Shown here: piece by piece, positions 17,072 through 26,785 of the stretch
Layout of the letters: every line of letters starts with the position of its first letter
Numbering within the stretch: position 1 is the stretch's first letter
DNA from: M3007 sp037445225
GTDB taxonomy: Bacteria > Bacteroidota > Bacteroidia > Chitinophagales > Saprospiraceae
Length of the DNA: 64,000 bases
Assembly: GCA_037445225.1 (NCBI GenBank)
Contig: JBBIKW010000009.1
Coordinates: 103,265-167,264, forward strand
Reading direction: 5' to 3'
Position numbers and translations under genes: made by a program
The notes under the pieces: model-generated
The model's input: only the letters and a program-made list of their open reading frames with translations
Databases searched by the model: none
Told to the model about the DNA's origin: nothing

Positions 17072-19108
17072 ATGGAATTTCGATTGCACGCGCCATATCA
17101 GCCCACGGGAGACCAGCCGCAGGCCATTCGCCAGCTCGTAGAGGGCATCCGTCGAGGAGAACGCGCCCAAGTGCTGCTCGGCGTCACCGGCTCGGGAAAG
17201 ACCTTCACCATAGCTAATGTGATCGCACAGGTCAATAAGCCGACCCTGGTGCTCACCCACAACAAAACCTTGACGGCGCAGCTGTACAGCGAGCTGCAGT
17301 CCTTCTTTCCCGAAAACGCGGTGGAGTACTTCGTGTCGTATTACGACTACTACCAACCCGAGTCGTACCTGCCGGTTACCGACACGTATATCGAAAAGGA
17401 TCTGCAAATTAACGAGTTGGTCGACAAGTTGCGCCTCCGCGCCACCAGTACCCTGTTGTCGGGGCGGCGCGATATCATTATTGTAGCTTCTGTCTCGTGT
17501 ATTTACGGCATGGGTAATCCGGAGGACTACGCTACCGGTATCATCCGCTTGGAGCGCGGAGCCAAGATGTCGAAGACGCAATTTCTCTATGCGCTGACCG
17601 ATAGCCTGTACTCGCGTACGGAAGGAGATCTGACGCGAGGGACATTTCGCGTGCGCGGCGACAGCGTAGATATTTATCTACCCTACGCCGACTGGGGCTA
17701 CCGCGTCATCTTTTGGGGTGACCTGGTAGAAAGCATCGAGACGATCGACGTGCAAAGCGGGAAACGCATCGCCGACACCGACCGCGCAGTTATCTTCCCG
17801 GCCAACCTGTACGTGGCGCCCAAAGACCGGCTTGCCGAGATTATCCGGGCCATCGAAGACGAGATGATCGCCCAAGAGCAGTACTTCCTCTCAGAGGGGC
17901 GCCTCGTCGAGGCACGACGGATACGCGAGCGCACAACCTTCGACTTAGAGATGATCCGCGAATTAGGCTATTGCAGCGGCATCGAAAACTACTCTCGCTT
18001 TTTCGATCGGCGTCCTCCTGGGGTGCGCCCGTTCTGCCTGCTCGACTATTTTCCAGAGGACTACCTGATGATTGTGGATGAGAGCCATGTGACCATCCCT
18101 CAACTGCGCGGAATGTGGAGCGGTGACCGCGCCCGAAAACAAACCTTGGTCCATTATGGCTTTCGCCTGCCCTCCGCTATCGACAACCGGCCGCTCAGCT
18201 TTGAAGAATTCGAAAGCCTCATCAACCAAGTCATCTTCGTCAGCGCCACGCCCAGCGACTACGAGCTCCAGCAGACAGAGGGCGTGGTCGTGGAGCAGCT
18301 CATCCGTCCTACAGGTCTGCTCGACCCCCCCATCGAAGTACGCCCCTCGCTCCACCAGATCGACGACTTGTTGGAGGAGATTCAGCGGCGGGTCGAGCGC
18401 CAAGAACGCACATTGGTTGCTACGCTCACCAAGCGCATGGCCGAAGAGCTCAGCGCCTATTTGACCAAAATGGGCGTCCGTTGCCGCTATATCCACAGCG
18501 AAGTAGAGACGCTCGACCGCGTCGAGATCCTGCGCGACCTGCGTCTGGGCGAGTTCGATGTGTTGGTTGGCGTCAACCTCCTGCGCGAAGGGCTCGACTT
18601 GCCCGAAGTGTCGCTCGTCGCCATCCTCGACGCCGACAAAGAGGGATTTCTCCGCAACGTGCGCTCCCTTACCCAGACGGCAGGACGAGCGGCTCGCAAC
18701 GCCAACGGTTTGGTCATCTTCTACGCCGACCAGATCACCGACTCCATGCGGCAAACCATCGAAGAGACTCAGCGGCGCCGCAGCATACAAATGGCGTACA
18801 ACGAAGCGCACGGCATCACGCCGCGCACCATTCACCGAAGCCGCGAAGAGATTTTGGCACAGCGCACTATCTTAGAGATCCGCGGCACAGAGGCCTCACC
18901 CTATTACGTCGAACCCGAAGCGCCCACCTTAGCTGCCGAGCCTATTGTGGCCTATGCTACGCGTCCGCAGCTCGAAAAGATGATTGCTGAAACCGAAGCG
19001 CGCATGAAAAAGGCCGCTAAAGAGCTCGACTTTCTCACTGCAGCGCAACTCCGCGACGAGATGTTAGCCCTCAAAAAGCAATTGCGCGAGCGCTTCGGCG
19101 CAGATTAA
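17072..19108 (+). CDS. uvrB: Excinuclease ABC subunit B
   Basis: 678 residues, the normal length for UvrB. It is the helicase-like DNA-damage verification subunit of nucleotide excision repair, working with UvrA and UvrC. Seen: GDQPQAI, Walker A GVTGSGKT (37-44), the beta-hairpin region YFVSYYDYYQPESYLP, Walker B-like MIVDESHVT, helicase motifs (FVSATPSDYE, TLTKRMAEELSAYL, VGVNLLREGLDLPEVSLV, QTAGRAARN) and a C-terminal UVR motif (MKKAAKELDFLTAAQLRDEM) that binds UvrC. The ATG at 17072 starts MEFRLHAPYQ, matching the family; the upstream GTG is excluded by the promoter position. The DjlA-like gene follows after 40 bases and may be co-transcribed. Confidence 0.97.
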   Translation: MEFRLHAPYQPTGDQPQAIRQLVEGIRRGERAQVLLGVTGSGKTFTIANVIAQVNKPTLVLTHNKTLTAQLYSELQSFFPENAVEYFVSYYDYYQPESYLPVTDTYIEKDLQINELVDKLRLRATSTLLSGRRDIIIVASVSCIYGMGNPEDYATGIIRLERGAKMSKTQFLYALTDSLYSRTEGDLTRGTFRVRGDSVDIYLPYADWGYRVIFWGDLVESIETIDVQSGKRIADTDRAVIFPANLYVAPKDRLAEIIRAIEDEMIAQEQYFLSEGRLVEARRIRERTTFDLEMIRELGYCSGIENYSRFFDRRPPGVRPFCLLDYFPEDYLMIVDESHVTIPQLRGMWSGDRARKQTLVHYGFRLPSAIDNRPLSFEEFESLINQVIFVSATPSDYELQQTEGVVVEQLIRPTGLLDPPIEVRPSLHQIDDLLEEIQRRVERQERTLVATLTKRMAEELSAYLTKMGVRCRYIHSEVETLDRVEILRDLRLGEFDVLVGVNLLREGLDLPEVSLVAILDADKEGFLRNVRSLTQTAGRAARNANGLVIFYADQITDSMRQTIEETQRRRSIQMAYNEAHGITPRTIHRSREEILAQRTILEIRGTEASPYYVEPEAPTLAAEPIVAYATRPQLEKMIAETEARMKKAAKELDFLTAAQLRDEMLALKKQLRERFGAD

Positions 19109-19148
19109 CCCCCCTACCTTCCGAACCTTTACTTCTGCACACCTTACC

Positions 19149-19958
19149 ATGGAAAGCGGCGGCAAAATCTTGGGCGGCATCATTGGGATGATGGTACTCG
19201 ACCTGATCGGTGTTCCTGCCGGAGCCTTCTGGGGCTTTTTGTTGGGCCTCATCGTTGGCCACATATGGATTGATCGCCCCAAGTTGGTAACTGCTGCAGC
19301 CCAGTCGCCTCTCGAGCATCGCCAGCGCGGCGCCTTCATCTATTACCTGGTGTGCATGAGCGCGCGGGTAGCCAAGGCCGACGGCCCTATCAACCGCGCT
19401 GAAATCCAGTTCATGGAGCAACTTATGCGCCAACACCTGCGCCTCAGCGAAAAGGGCCGGCGCGACGCCATCCGCGTATGGAACAGCGCCAAAGATGGGG
19501 AAACCGCCTTTCATCAGTACGCTCAGGCGTTTTACCGCGACTTCCGCTCGGAGCGCCACCGAGTGATGAACGCCATAGACCTGTTGTTTGCTTTGGCGGC
19601 TGCCGACAGCTCGCGGTTGCATCCAGCAGAAGAAGAGCTCCTCTTGCGCGCTGCGGGCATATTTCATATCAGCCGCCTGCAGTTTGAGCGCATCAAGGCG
19701 CGCTATTTTGCTCCGCCAACACACGCTACCCCCTCGTGGTCGCCCTTAGACCCGCATTACGCCATCTTAGGCGCCAGCCCTTCCGACTCGATCGAGGTCA
19801 TCCGGCGAAAGTATCGCGAGCTTGCCCTTCGCTGGCATCCCGACCGCGTCCAAGCGCGCGGAGGCTCTCCCGAGGCCATTCGACACGCTCAGGAAAAGTT
19901 TCGGCAAATCGCCGAGGCCTACGAGCGCATCTTAGAGAACCGAGCCAAAGAGCGCTAA
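19149..19958 (+). CDS. djlA: DjlA-like co-chaperone: membrane segment, TerB-like and DnaJ domains
   Basis: 269 residues. A glycine-rich hydrophobic N-terminus (GGIIGMMVLDLIGVPAGAFW, about residues 9-40) inserts in the membrane. A TerB-like helical domain follows (about 55-175; YYLVCMSARVAKADGPINRAE), then a C-terminal J domain (about 198-262; YAILGASPSD, RRKYRELALRWHPD) with the HPD tripeptide needed to stimulate DnaK ATPase. The order matches DjlA, a membrane-anchored J protein. Its position after uvrB probably reflects shared transcription rather than shared function. Confidence 0.9.
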   Translation: MESGGKILGGIIGMMVLDLIGVPAGAFWGFLLGLIVGHIWIDRPKLVTAAAQSPLEHRQRGAFIYYLVCMSARVAKADGPINRAEIQFMEQLMRQHLRLSEKGRRDAIRVWNSAKDGETAFHQYAQAFYRDFRSERHRVMNAIDLLFALAAADSSRLHPAEEELLLRAAGIFHISRLQFERIKARYFAPPTHATPSWSPLDPHYAILGASPSDSIEVIRRKYRELALRWHPDRVQARGGSPEAIRHAQEKFRQIAEAYERILENRAKER

Positions 19959-19961
19959 AGC

Positions 19962-19993
19962 AAAAAACCTCTCGGCGACGTCTCGCAGAGAGG
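19962..19993 (-). terminator. Intrinsic terminator for the PorP/SprF gene
   Basis: Read on the minus strand, CCTCTC (19993-19988) pairs with GAGAGG (19973-19968) and is followed by six T (19967-19962). It sits 57 bases past the PorP/SprF stop. Confidence 0.65.
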
Positions 19994-20003
19994 CCAAATC
20001 CCC

Positions 20004-20026
20004 AAAACCAATTGTTTACTGGTTTT
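20004..20026 (+). terminator. Possible weak stem-loop after djlA
   Basis: AAAACCA (20004-20010) and TGGTTTT (20020-20026) form a seven-pair A+T-rich stem with a nine-base loop, its arm ending in four T. It could end the uvrB-djlA transcript, but it is weak. Confidence 0.3.
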
Positions 20027-20049
20027 CTCTTCACCTCAGCGGCCACTTA

Positions 20050-21006
20050 TTATTGGCCTAACTGATAAATGTTGGTATTTTGGATAGGAACAGGCGGCTT
20101 CTTGCGTCTAAACGCATACGCAAAGGAAAACTCGTGTGAGCCCGAGCTGTATTGTTGGAATGGCCCAAACGACACATCGTACGTGTAGAAGAGGTTGAAG
20201 CGGTTGTACTGCGTGCCGATAAGGAACGCCATAGAGCCTCTCGAGTTGGGTCGATAGGTGAGCCCTGCAATGAGCTTGTTGTCCAAAAACCGCCCCTGCA
20301 CGTTGAGGTCGACCTGGAAGGGGACATCGCGAATACTGCGCACCGCTATCGAGGGGATAAGCGTGAAGTTGTGTTGGTATATCGGCAGCATGCCGCCCAA
20401 TTGCAAGATGAAGTAGCGGAGACCGGCGCCGCTTTCTGCCTGTGGATTGTCGACGGGGATTTCATCCAAGCGGGCGCGAATGGCCGAAGGCAATACCAAG
20501 CTGACAAACATCGCGTTGTCATATAGGATATGCGCCCCAAAAGAGGAAGTGAATAAGCGTTGGCCGTCGGTAGCCCCCTCCAATACCGCATCGCGCACGT
20601 CGATGAGCGGGTTGGTCAGCACATCGCTGTTGAGACGCCGCCGCAGAAACTCCGTCGTCAACCCCAACCCTATTTGAGTGCGATCTACCTTGAAGCGGAA
20701 CGAATATATGCCTTGAATGCGCGAGACAATCTGGTTGCCGATATATTCGGTAAAAAGACTACCACCTAAGCCGAGCTTGTCGCCGACAGGCCCTGTATAC
20801 AGGAAGGTGTAGCTTCGCGGTGCACCGGGAAAGCCCGCCCATGAGTGGCGCGCATTGGCCAGCAAGAGAAACTCGTTGTCGAAACCCGCTACGCCGGGAT
20901 TGATGAGGTTTTGGAAAACCTGGTACTGAGAATAGATAGCATGCTCTTGAGCCGCAGCAGAGGCGACCCAAAGGCCAAACAGCAGGGAGTAAATTGCTTT
21001 TTTCAT
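20050..21006 (-). CDS. PorP/SprF family T9SS outer-membrane protein
   Basis: 318 residues from the ATG at 21006, which begins a signal peptide (KKAIYSLLFGLWVASAAAQ). The mature start EHAIYSQYQVFQNLINPG is the hallmark of PorP/SprF proteins, followed by the N.R.SWAGFPGAP region and a beta-barrel with GLGGSLF and RIQGIYSFRF. SprF-type proteins sit in the outer membrane and help secrete or hold the SprB-type adhesin encoded beside them. The giant SprB-repeat gene ends 79 bases upstream on the same strand, so this is the expected SprB-SprF pairing. A longer frame to 21132 gives 42 unlikely extra residues. Confidence 0.92.
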   Translation of the reverse strand: MKKAIYSLLFGLWVASAAAQEHAIYSQYQVFQNLINPGVAGFDNEFLLLANARHSWAGFPGAPRSYTFLYTGPVGDKLGLGGSLFTEYIGNQIVSRIQGIYSFRFKVDRTQIGLGLTTEFLRRRLNSDVLTNPLIDVRDAVLEGATDGQRLFTSSFGAHILYDNAMFVSLVLPSAIRARLDEIPVDNPQAESGAGLRYFILQLGGMLPIYQHNFTLIPSIAVRSIRDVPFQVDLNVQGRFLDNKLIAGLTYRPNSRGSMAFLIGTQYNRFNLFYTYDVSFGPFQQYSSGSHEFSFAYAFRRKKPPVPIQNTNIYQLGQ

Positions 21007-21085
21007 GACCAAATCGATAATGGGAAAATAGTTGAAAAAATAAAAGGGCCCAACAGTCCGGGAGGGTTGCCGGGCCCTCGAAGCG

Positions 21086-24000
21086 TTATCGAACGATATT
21101 GATGGAGCCTTTAATCTGACGCACCTCTCCACTTGCCGTGACGGTTAGGACGTAGTAGTATACTCCATCGGGTAGGAGCTCTCCGCTAGCGGTACGACCC
21201 TCCCAGCGCTTCGCACTGTTGTCATACCCCTCTGCTCGATATACCAACTGCCCCCATCGGTTAAACACTTCAAACGTGTTGACGGGATAATCTTCAATAC
21301 AGGTGATGAGCGCGAAGTCGTTTAGACCGTCTTCCACCCCAGGCGTAATGACTGGGCGCACTAAGAGACAGCCGTCGGGCGGATAGGGCACGCGAATGCG
21401 GCCAATGCCTTTGCAGCCGTTGCCGTCTGTAACGATGAACTCGATGAGCTCGCCGGGGCAGAGGTCTTCGGCGCGCGCTTCGGTGCCGTTCTTGCCCGAA
21501 GTGACGGAAGACCAAGCAAAGGAAAGCGGCTGTATTCCAGAGGGCACCTGGGCAATAACTTGACCATCGCATAGGGAGAAGTTGTCGGGTGCCAACGTCG
21601 AGAATTCAAAGTTGAGAGGCTCTGGCTCGCTCACCGTGAAGGAATAAAGCGTCTGCACGTTGTTCGCATCGATTATCGTGATGCGGTATTCGCCTCCGCA
21701 CAGCTGTGTGGCCGTAGAAAGCCCACCCAGCGGCACGTTGGCATCTACTTGCCCAGTCGGCCAAACAATGCGGTAAGGCGGCACGCCACCCACTGCAGAC
21801 ACGGCAGCACGGCCGTCGCAGTGGCCGTCGCAGCTGACACCAAAGCCGTTATAATTGCTCAGAATAGCAGAGCTGCCCACCACTGTCGGCGGAAACGTCA
21901 ACTGTCCCTGCCAAGAAGCAGTACAACCCAGACCATCCGTAATGATTACGCTGTACGGCCCCCCGCATAGGGTGCTGTTGGTAGGCGTGTTGACTCCATT
22001 GCTCCAACTCACTGTGAAATTACCCACGTTTCCAGTGACGACCACTGAGGCAACGCCGTCACAGACCGTAGCCCCGCTTACATGAAAGCCGTTGTAGTTG
22101 GACAATATGTTGACATTAGATACCGTCACCTGCGATTGCGAGCCTACCGTTATGGAGGGGCACTGCCGCGGCACATTGCTCTGGTCGATTACCGTACACA
22201 TATACACGCCCGGAGGTATTTGAGCGATGTTTTGTGTAGTCGCCGTGTAGCCGTTTGGCCCACTCCACACAAAGGAATACGTTGGCCCGTCCCCACCCGA
22301 AACAGAGATGGCAATAGCGCCATCGCTAGAGTTAGCACATGTAGCGGGCGTCACCTGCACGACGTTGCATTCGAAGGGTGCATAGGTGCGCACTAAGTTG
22401 AACGTATATACGCTGGTGCAGCCCGAGTTGAGGTTCGTCACCGTAACAATATAGGTACCTGAGTCCAAGCCGTTGACCGTCGGTGTAGTTGGGCCGTGCT
22501 TCCACGCATACATGAGGTTGGCGTTGGGCGGAATAGGTGACAGCGAGATGGAGCCGTTCTTCATGTCGTCAAACGGCGGCGTGAAGGCCGTGCCAACTAC
22601 AGCGGGCTCGCGTTGTGTAATCACAATGTTTGAGATGGTGAAGTTGTTCCCCGCCCCATCGGCAAGACTGATCTCGTATTCTCCCGAAGGTAAGCTGCAG
22701 ATCTGGAAAGTATCTTGGTCGGGGAAATATATTTGGTTGAAGGGGTTAGGAGGCGTTTTGCTCAGGCTAATCGACACAGGAGCGACTGCTCCAGGAGGAA
22801 CATTGACGGTCATGCATCCATCGTCGTTGCAAGAAGGCGTAATTGGGCTCACCGTAGCCAGCACCAAGATATTCGTCGTAGGCACCTCGTAGGTAAAAGT
22901 CGCCGTACATTGATTTGCATCGGTGATGGTCAAAACATAGGTGCCGTAAGACAGTCCTGCGATATCTTGCTGGTTAGAAGTAAATCCATTGGGGCCGCTC
23001 CAGCTGAAGGCGAGCGGCGCCGTCCCGCCACTAATATTATGCAATGAAATGGAGCCTGGTGTCAGGCCATCTTGCGGTGTAATTGTTTGGCTGCCGACAG
23101 TGATGGGTTGAGGAGCATTTACGGCGATAGCAGGCCCTTGTGTCGTACAGCCGGCATTGTCGGTAATGGTCGGCACATAAGAGCCAGCGGTTAGACCCGT
23201 AATGACGGTACCGGTTTTGTTACCGGGCCATTGCACCGTATACGGGGCACCGTTGCCTCCGCTGGGCGCCAAAGTAATAGAGCCGTCGGCGCCGTTAGGG
23301 CATCGCACATGCTGCACAGTGGGATTAGCCGCAATGGCCGTGGTGGCCCCGCCTACAACAATAGGGCTGTTGACCGCATCGGTGCAGCCGCGCGCATCTG
23401 TGGCCACTACCGTGTAAGAGCCGGCGCTCAACGTGGTGGGGTTAAGACCCGTAGCCACCGTTTGGGAGCCCAACATCCAGGCGACGTTGTAGGGCGGCGT
23501 ACCGCCGGTCACCGATACGGAGGCAGCGCCGTTGTTGGAGCCAAAGCAAGTGGCTGGCGTGATGCTCCCGGTCGGCTCTACCAGCAGCGCTGCCTGCGGC
23601 TGGGTGACCGTGTACTCAAAGACCCGCGAACACATGTTGGCGTCGCGCACCGTCAGCGTATAGGTGCCTGCCGTCAGACCCGAGATATTTTTGGTCGTAG
23701 CAGAAAAGCCACCCGGACCACTCCACGAAAACGTGTGGGCGCCGGTGCCCCCCGTAGGATTGGGCAAGGAAATAGAGCCGTTGTTGCCGCCAAAGCAAGA
23801 GACCGGATTGATCACCACAAGCGACTGCGCTATTTGGATAGCTGCCGGAGCACTGACGTTAATCACGGATGGCGTGTGGGTGCATCCTTTTGAGTCGGAA
23901 ATCGTCACCGAATACGTTCCCGCAGCTAGTCCCGTAATGCTGGGGGTATTCGTTGTCTGATTGTTGAAGGGCGGAGGCCCTGCCCAGCTATAGGTGTACC

Positions 24001-25711
24001 CCGGCGTACCCCCTGAAGTCGACAAGGTGATAGAGCCATCCTGTCCGTTGGGGCAGGTTACGTTGACCACTGTGGCACTGGTACTCATGGGCTGAGGTTG
24101 CCCTACGACGGCTGTGCTTGTCGTCGTCAGGCCACTCGCCACGGTGACCGTTACCGTATACGTCCCCGGTAGCAAATTCTGAATGAGAGTGTCTGTAGTA
24201 CTGCCGTTACCACTAGGCCCTGTCCACGTGAAATTCATTGCAGGCCCGCCCTGGATGAGCTTCGCAGAGATAGCCCCTGTAGCGGTACCGTTGCAGGCGG
24301 CATTGGTGGGATTCAGCTGTAGTACAGGCGGTACCACCGCGGTGATATACACATGGCCGTTGACCAAGCCCGGCGTAACAATCCCCTTTTTATCTTGAGA
24401 CACCTCTATGGGAAAACCATTTAGGCTGGAAAAGTTCACCGGCGAAAGCGTATTAGTGTCGCCGATAGCGGTAAAGCACAGGCTAAAGATAATTGTGCTA
24501 TCAGGGAGGGTTCTACCCAAGGCATTCTGGTCAAACCAGTTAAAGCGTACCTCTCCAGGCGGATTGGTATTGAAAGCGGCTGGCGTTAGCCCTAAAGGAT
24601 TAGAACCCAAATTTATGGGTGTATTCAACTGCAGAAGGGCCGGATTATACACGATGGCAAACTGCATAGAGGTGACCTCTTTGAAGTTTTTCACCCGAAT
24701 ATCCACGCACGTAGTGCCGTTCTTTACCACCGTGTCTTTGTCGGCAATGAAATGTACGGCGTTCGGATCAACCGCCACAAAAATAGTATCGCGCACACCC
24801 GACCCTGGCTCCCAGAGGTTTTGGCTGTTAATGTCGATAGCCTCCTCCGAGGTGCCTCCGCCCGGCGGAAAGCCTACAGCGTCGATCCAGATGGGTGAAA
24901 AACTTCCCGCCGGGCCGTCGGCGCGAAAACACACTTGGTATATGGTGTCGCCGTTGGCCCGAGTAACGCCCATAAAAGCGGTCTCCGTCCAGCTGATTAT
25001 CAAATTATTCGTACCCGGCAACACGTTGAAGGAGCCGGGCCCTAAGTCGGGCAGATTGTAGCCGGTAGTACCTTGATATTTCAGCACGGTCGTATCCCAG
25101 TGCATGACGTATGATAGCGCCACCATCTGATTAAAACCGCGCACCGTCACGGGCATGCACTGCGTTGCCCCTTGAGGTATGTGCAGGCGGTTGGCGCGAA
25201 TCTGGAAGTTTGCCGGCCCTGCCGCTACCGCTATGTTAGCCCCGCCTTGGGAAAAGTTTACCGATATGGCCTGGCCATTGCGCGTCACCTCGATACCCGG
25301 CAACACGTTGGCTAAATTGACCGACGATACCCCCGCAGCACGCAAGCGAAAGCGAATGGTTAAAATCGTCGTACCGTTAGCCAGCGTTACGCCCGTGGGG
25401 TATTGAAATAAGTCGGGGAACCACGACGTTGAGACCTTTCCCGGCGAGGCATTGTAGTTGGCCGCCGAAAAGCCCGGCAAGGTGCTTGTCGTCATCGAAA
25501 GAAACTCCAGCACCGTATTGTTGAAGACAATGGGAAACTGCAGCGACGTAATATTGGTGAAATTTTGTGCTTTCAGCTCCAACAATATGGTGTCGCCGAC
25601 ATTTCCCGTAAGGGAAGCCGGTGTAAAGGAAGTGATAAGCGCTTGTCCAGCGGCTTTTAGGTGGAACAGGAGCAGACCTGCCGCAAGAAGGGTAGGGAAA
25701 ATCGGTCTCAT
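21086..25711 (-). CDS. Giant T9SS adhesin with cohesin-like and SprB repeats
   Basis: About 1541 residues. From the ATG at 25711 the signal peptide is MRPIFPTLLAAGLLLFHLKA; an ATG at 25756 overlaps the upstream stop (ATGA) and is the alternative start. The first third holds three cohesin-like beta domains of about 150 residues (markers: GNVGDTILLELKAQNFTN, MPVTVRGFNQMVALSYVMHW, VDIRVKNFKEVTSMQFAIVY). About ten SprB-type repeats follow (CFGGNNGSISL, CPNGADGSITL, CANSSDGAIAIS), two of them sharing an ILSNYNGF motif. The C-terminal sorting domain has DGLNDF, FNRWGQLVYRA, PDGVYYYVLTV and ends GSINIVR. It is probably displayed as a long surface adhesin through PorP/SprF encoded next to it. Confidence 0.9.
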   Translation of the reverse strand: MRPIFPTLLAAGLLLFHLKAAGQALITSFTPASLTGNVGDTILLELKAQNFTNITSLQFPIVFNNTVLEFLSMTTSTLPGFSAANYNASPGKVSTSWFPDLFQYPTGVTLANGTTILTIRFRLRAAGVSSVNLANVLPGIEVTRNGQAISVNFSQGGANIAVAAGPANFQIRANRLHIPQGATQCMPVTVRGFNQMVALSYVMHWDTTVLKYQGTTGYNLPDLGPGSFNVLPGTNNLIISWTETAFMGVTRANGDTIYQVCFRADGPAGSFSPIWIDAVGFPPGGGTSEEAIDINSQNLWEPGSGVRDTIFVAVDPNAVHFIADKDTVVKNGTTCVDIRVKNFKEVTSMQFAIVYNPALLQLNTPINLGSNPLGLTPAAFNTNPPGEVRFNWFDQNALGRTLPDSTIIFSLCFTAIGDTNTLSPVNFSSLNGFPIEVSQDKKGIVTPGLVNGHVYITAVVPPVLQLNPTNAACNGTATGAISAKLIQGGPAMNFTWTGPSGNGSTTDTLIQNLLPGTYTVTVTVASGLTTTSTAVVGQPQPMSTSATVVNVTCPNGQDGSITLSTSGGTPGYTYSWAGPPPFNNQTTNTPSITGLAAGTYSVTISDSKGCTHTPSVINVSAPAAIQIAQSLVVINPVSCFGGNNGSISLPNPTGGTGAHTFSWSGPGGFSATTKNISGLTAGTYTLTVRDANMCSRVFEYTVTQPQAALLVEPTGSITPATCFGSNNGAASVSVTGGTPPYNVAWMLGSQTVATGLNPTTLSAGSYTVVATDARGCTDAVNSPIVVGGATTAIAANPTVQHVRCPNGADGSITLAPSGGNGAPYTVQWPGNKTGTVITGLTAGSYVPTITDNAGCTTQGPAIAVNAPQPITVGSQTITPQDGLTPGSISLHNISGGTAPLAFSWSGPNGFTSNQQDIAGLSYGTYVLTITDANQCTATFTYEVPTTNILVLATVSPITPSCNDDGCMTVNVPPGAVAPVSISLSKTPPNPFNQIYFPDQDTFQICSLPSGEYEISLADGAGNNFTISNIVITQREPAVVGTAFTPPFDDMKNGSISLSPIPPNANLMYAWKHGPTTPTVNGLDSGTYIVTVTNLNSGCTSVYTFNLVRTYAPFECNVVQVTPATCANSSDGAIAISVSGGDGPTYSFVWSGPNGYTATTQNIAQIPPGVYMCTVIDQSNVPRQCPSITVGSQSQVTVSNVNILSNYNGFHVSGATVCDGVASVVVTGNVGNFTVSWSNGVNTPTNSTLCGGPYSVIITDGLGCTASWQGQLTFPPTVVGSSAILSNYNGFGVSCDGHCDGRAAVSAVGGVPPYRIVWPTGQVDANVPLGGLSTATQLCGGEYRITIIDANNVQTLYSFTVSEPEPLNFEFSTLAPDNFSLCDGQVIAQVPSGIQPLSFAWSSVTSGKNGTEARAEDLCPGELIEFIVTDGNGCKGIGRIRVPYPPDGCLLVRPVITPGVEDGLNDFALITCIEDYPVNTFEVFNRWGQLVYRAEGYDNSAKRWEGRTASGELLPDGVYYYVLTVTASGEVRQIKGSINIVR

Positions 25712-25752
25712 CTTTAACGACAAATAGGGATGATGGAGGAATAAACATTCTT

Positions 25753-26559
25753 TCATAATTTCATCAAAGGCAGAAGACTTGCCTGTGTTTTTGTTCGGAT
25801 GAGCAAAAAGTAGAGGCCATTCCTCGGCAATTGGGAAGAGGCAATTTCTATGCCATGATGCCCTGAGGGAAGAAAGTATTGCTGCTCCGACACAAGACGC
25901 CCTACCACATCTTTCAAGACCACCCGTACTTCGTCGGCGCTGCTTAGCTCCAAAACGAGGGTTGTCCTGTCGATGAAGGGATTGGGATACACCCGCGACG
26001 AAAGTGGCGAGACGCCTCGGATAGTCTCCTCTGCGCTTACGCTAAAGCCAATGGCTACGTATCCGTGCTTGAGCACGCAGTCCTCTATGCGCAGCGGCGG
26101 GATCGACGTATCGGCTTTGAGCACTTCAAACTGCGTCGGCGGAATCTCCGTGAATGTCACCGCAGTACCCTGCCCTGTCTGACCCTTTGCGCTGAACTTT
26201 ATCCAAAAAATCGCCGTGCTATCGGGAAGCGAAACCCCAGTGCGCACTAAGGGCGTATTCCAGGCGAACCGCAGGATACCCGACCCTGTTTCGTTGGTTC
26301 CAAAGTGTTGGATAACCAGTCCCGGCAAATTGAAGTTGAATACGGTCAAGTAATTGAGGACGGCCGGATCCCACTGAAGGACAAACTGCACCCCGACAAT
26401 ACTATCAAACTCGGCTACCTGGAGCGGCATATTCACCACACTCCCGGGCGTAACGTTGTTCAACACCGGCAGGCAAAACGTTACCTGCGCGCGAAGCGGA
26501 TAAAAGGAGAGGAAAAACAGGAAAAAGAATGGCCAAACCCAGCGGGAGTGTGCAAACAT
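25753..26559 (-). CDS. Small cohesin-like protein with type A T9SS sorting domain
   Basis: 268 residues from the ATG at 26559, giving a signal peptide (WVWPFFFLFFLSFYPLRA). One cohesin-like domain follows (PGSVVNMPLQVAEFDSIVGV, FVLQWDPAVLNYL, LPDSTAIFWIKFSA), then the type A T9SS C-terminal domain: VYPNPFIDRTTLVLELSS, VVLKDVVGRLVSEQQ, LPRNGLYFLLI. It overlaps the next gene by ATGA at 25753-25756, so the two are probably translated together and may act together on the surface. A longer frame to 26613 adds 18 basic residues before the signal peptide. Confidence 0.85.
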   Translation of the reverse strand: MFAHSRWVWPFFFLFFLSFYPLRAQVTFCLPVLNNVTPGSVVNMPLQVAEFDSIVGVQFVLQWDPAVLNYLTVFNFNLPGLVIQHFGTNETGSGILRFAWNTPLVRTGVSLPDSTAIFWIKFSAKGQTGQGTAVTFTEIPPTQFEVLKADTSIPPLRIEDCVLKHGYVAIGFSVSAEETIRGVSPLSSRVYPNPFIDRTTLVLELSSADEVRVVLKDVVGRLVSEQQYFLPSGHHGIEIASSQLPRNGLYFLLIRTKTQASLLPLMKL

Positions 26560-26785
26560 GAGAAACAACTGGTTGCGGATTTGTTTTTTACGAGAAGCCC
26601 ACTGTCGCAGCAAAGTGCTGGCTTTCTACGGATTAAAAGAAAAAGGCTACTTTTTCCGAAAGAGAAGCGATGAACCTCCTTGGTCAAAAAGCGGGCCAAA
26701 GTTCTGGAAAAAAGGCGTAAATACCTAAAAATCGCAAAATGAAGTGCGCGCACCGGCGCATCTCCTCAAAACGATGGCTGCGGCG

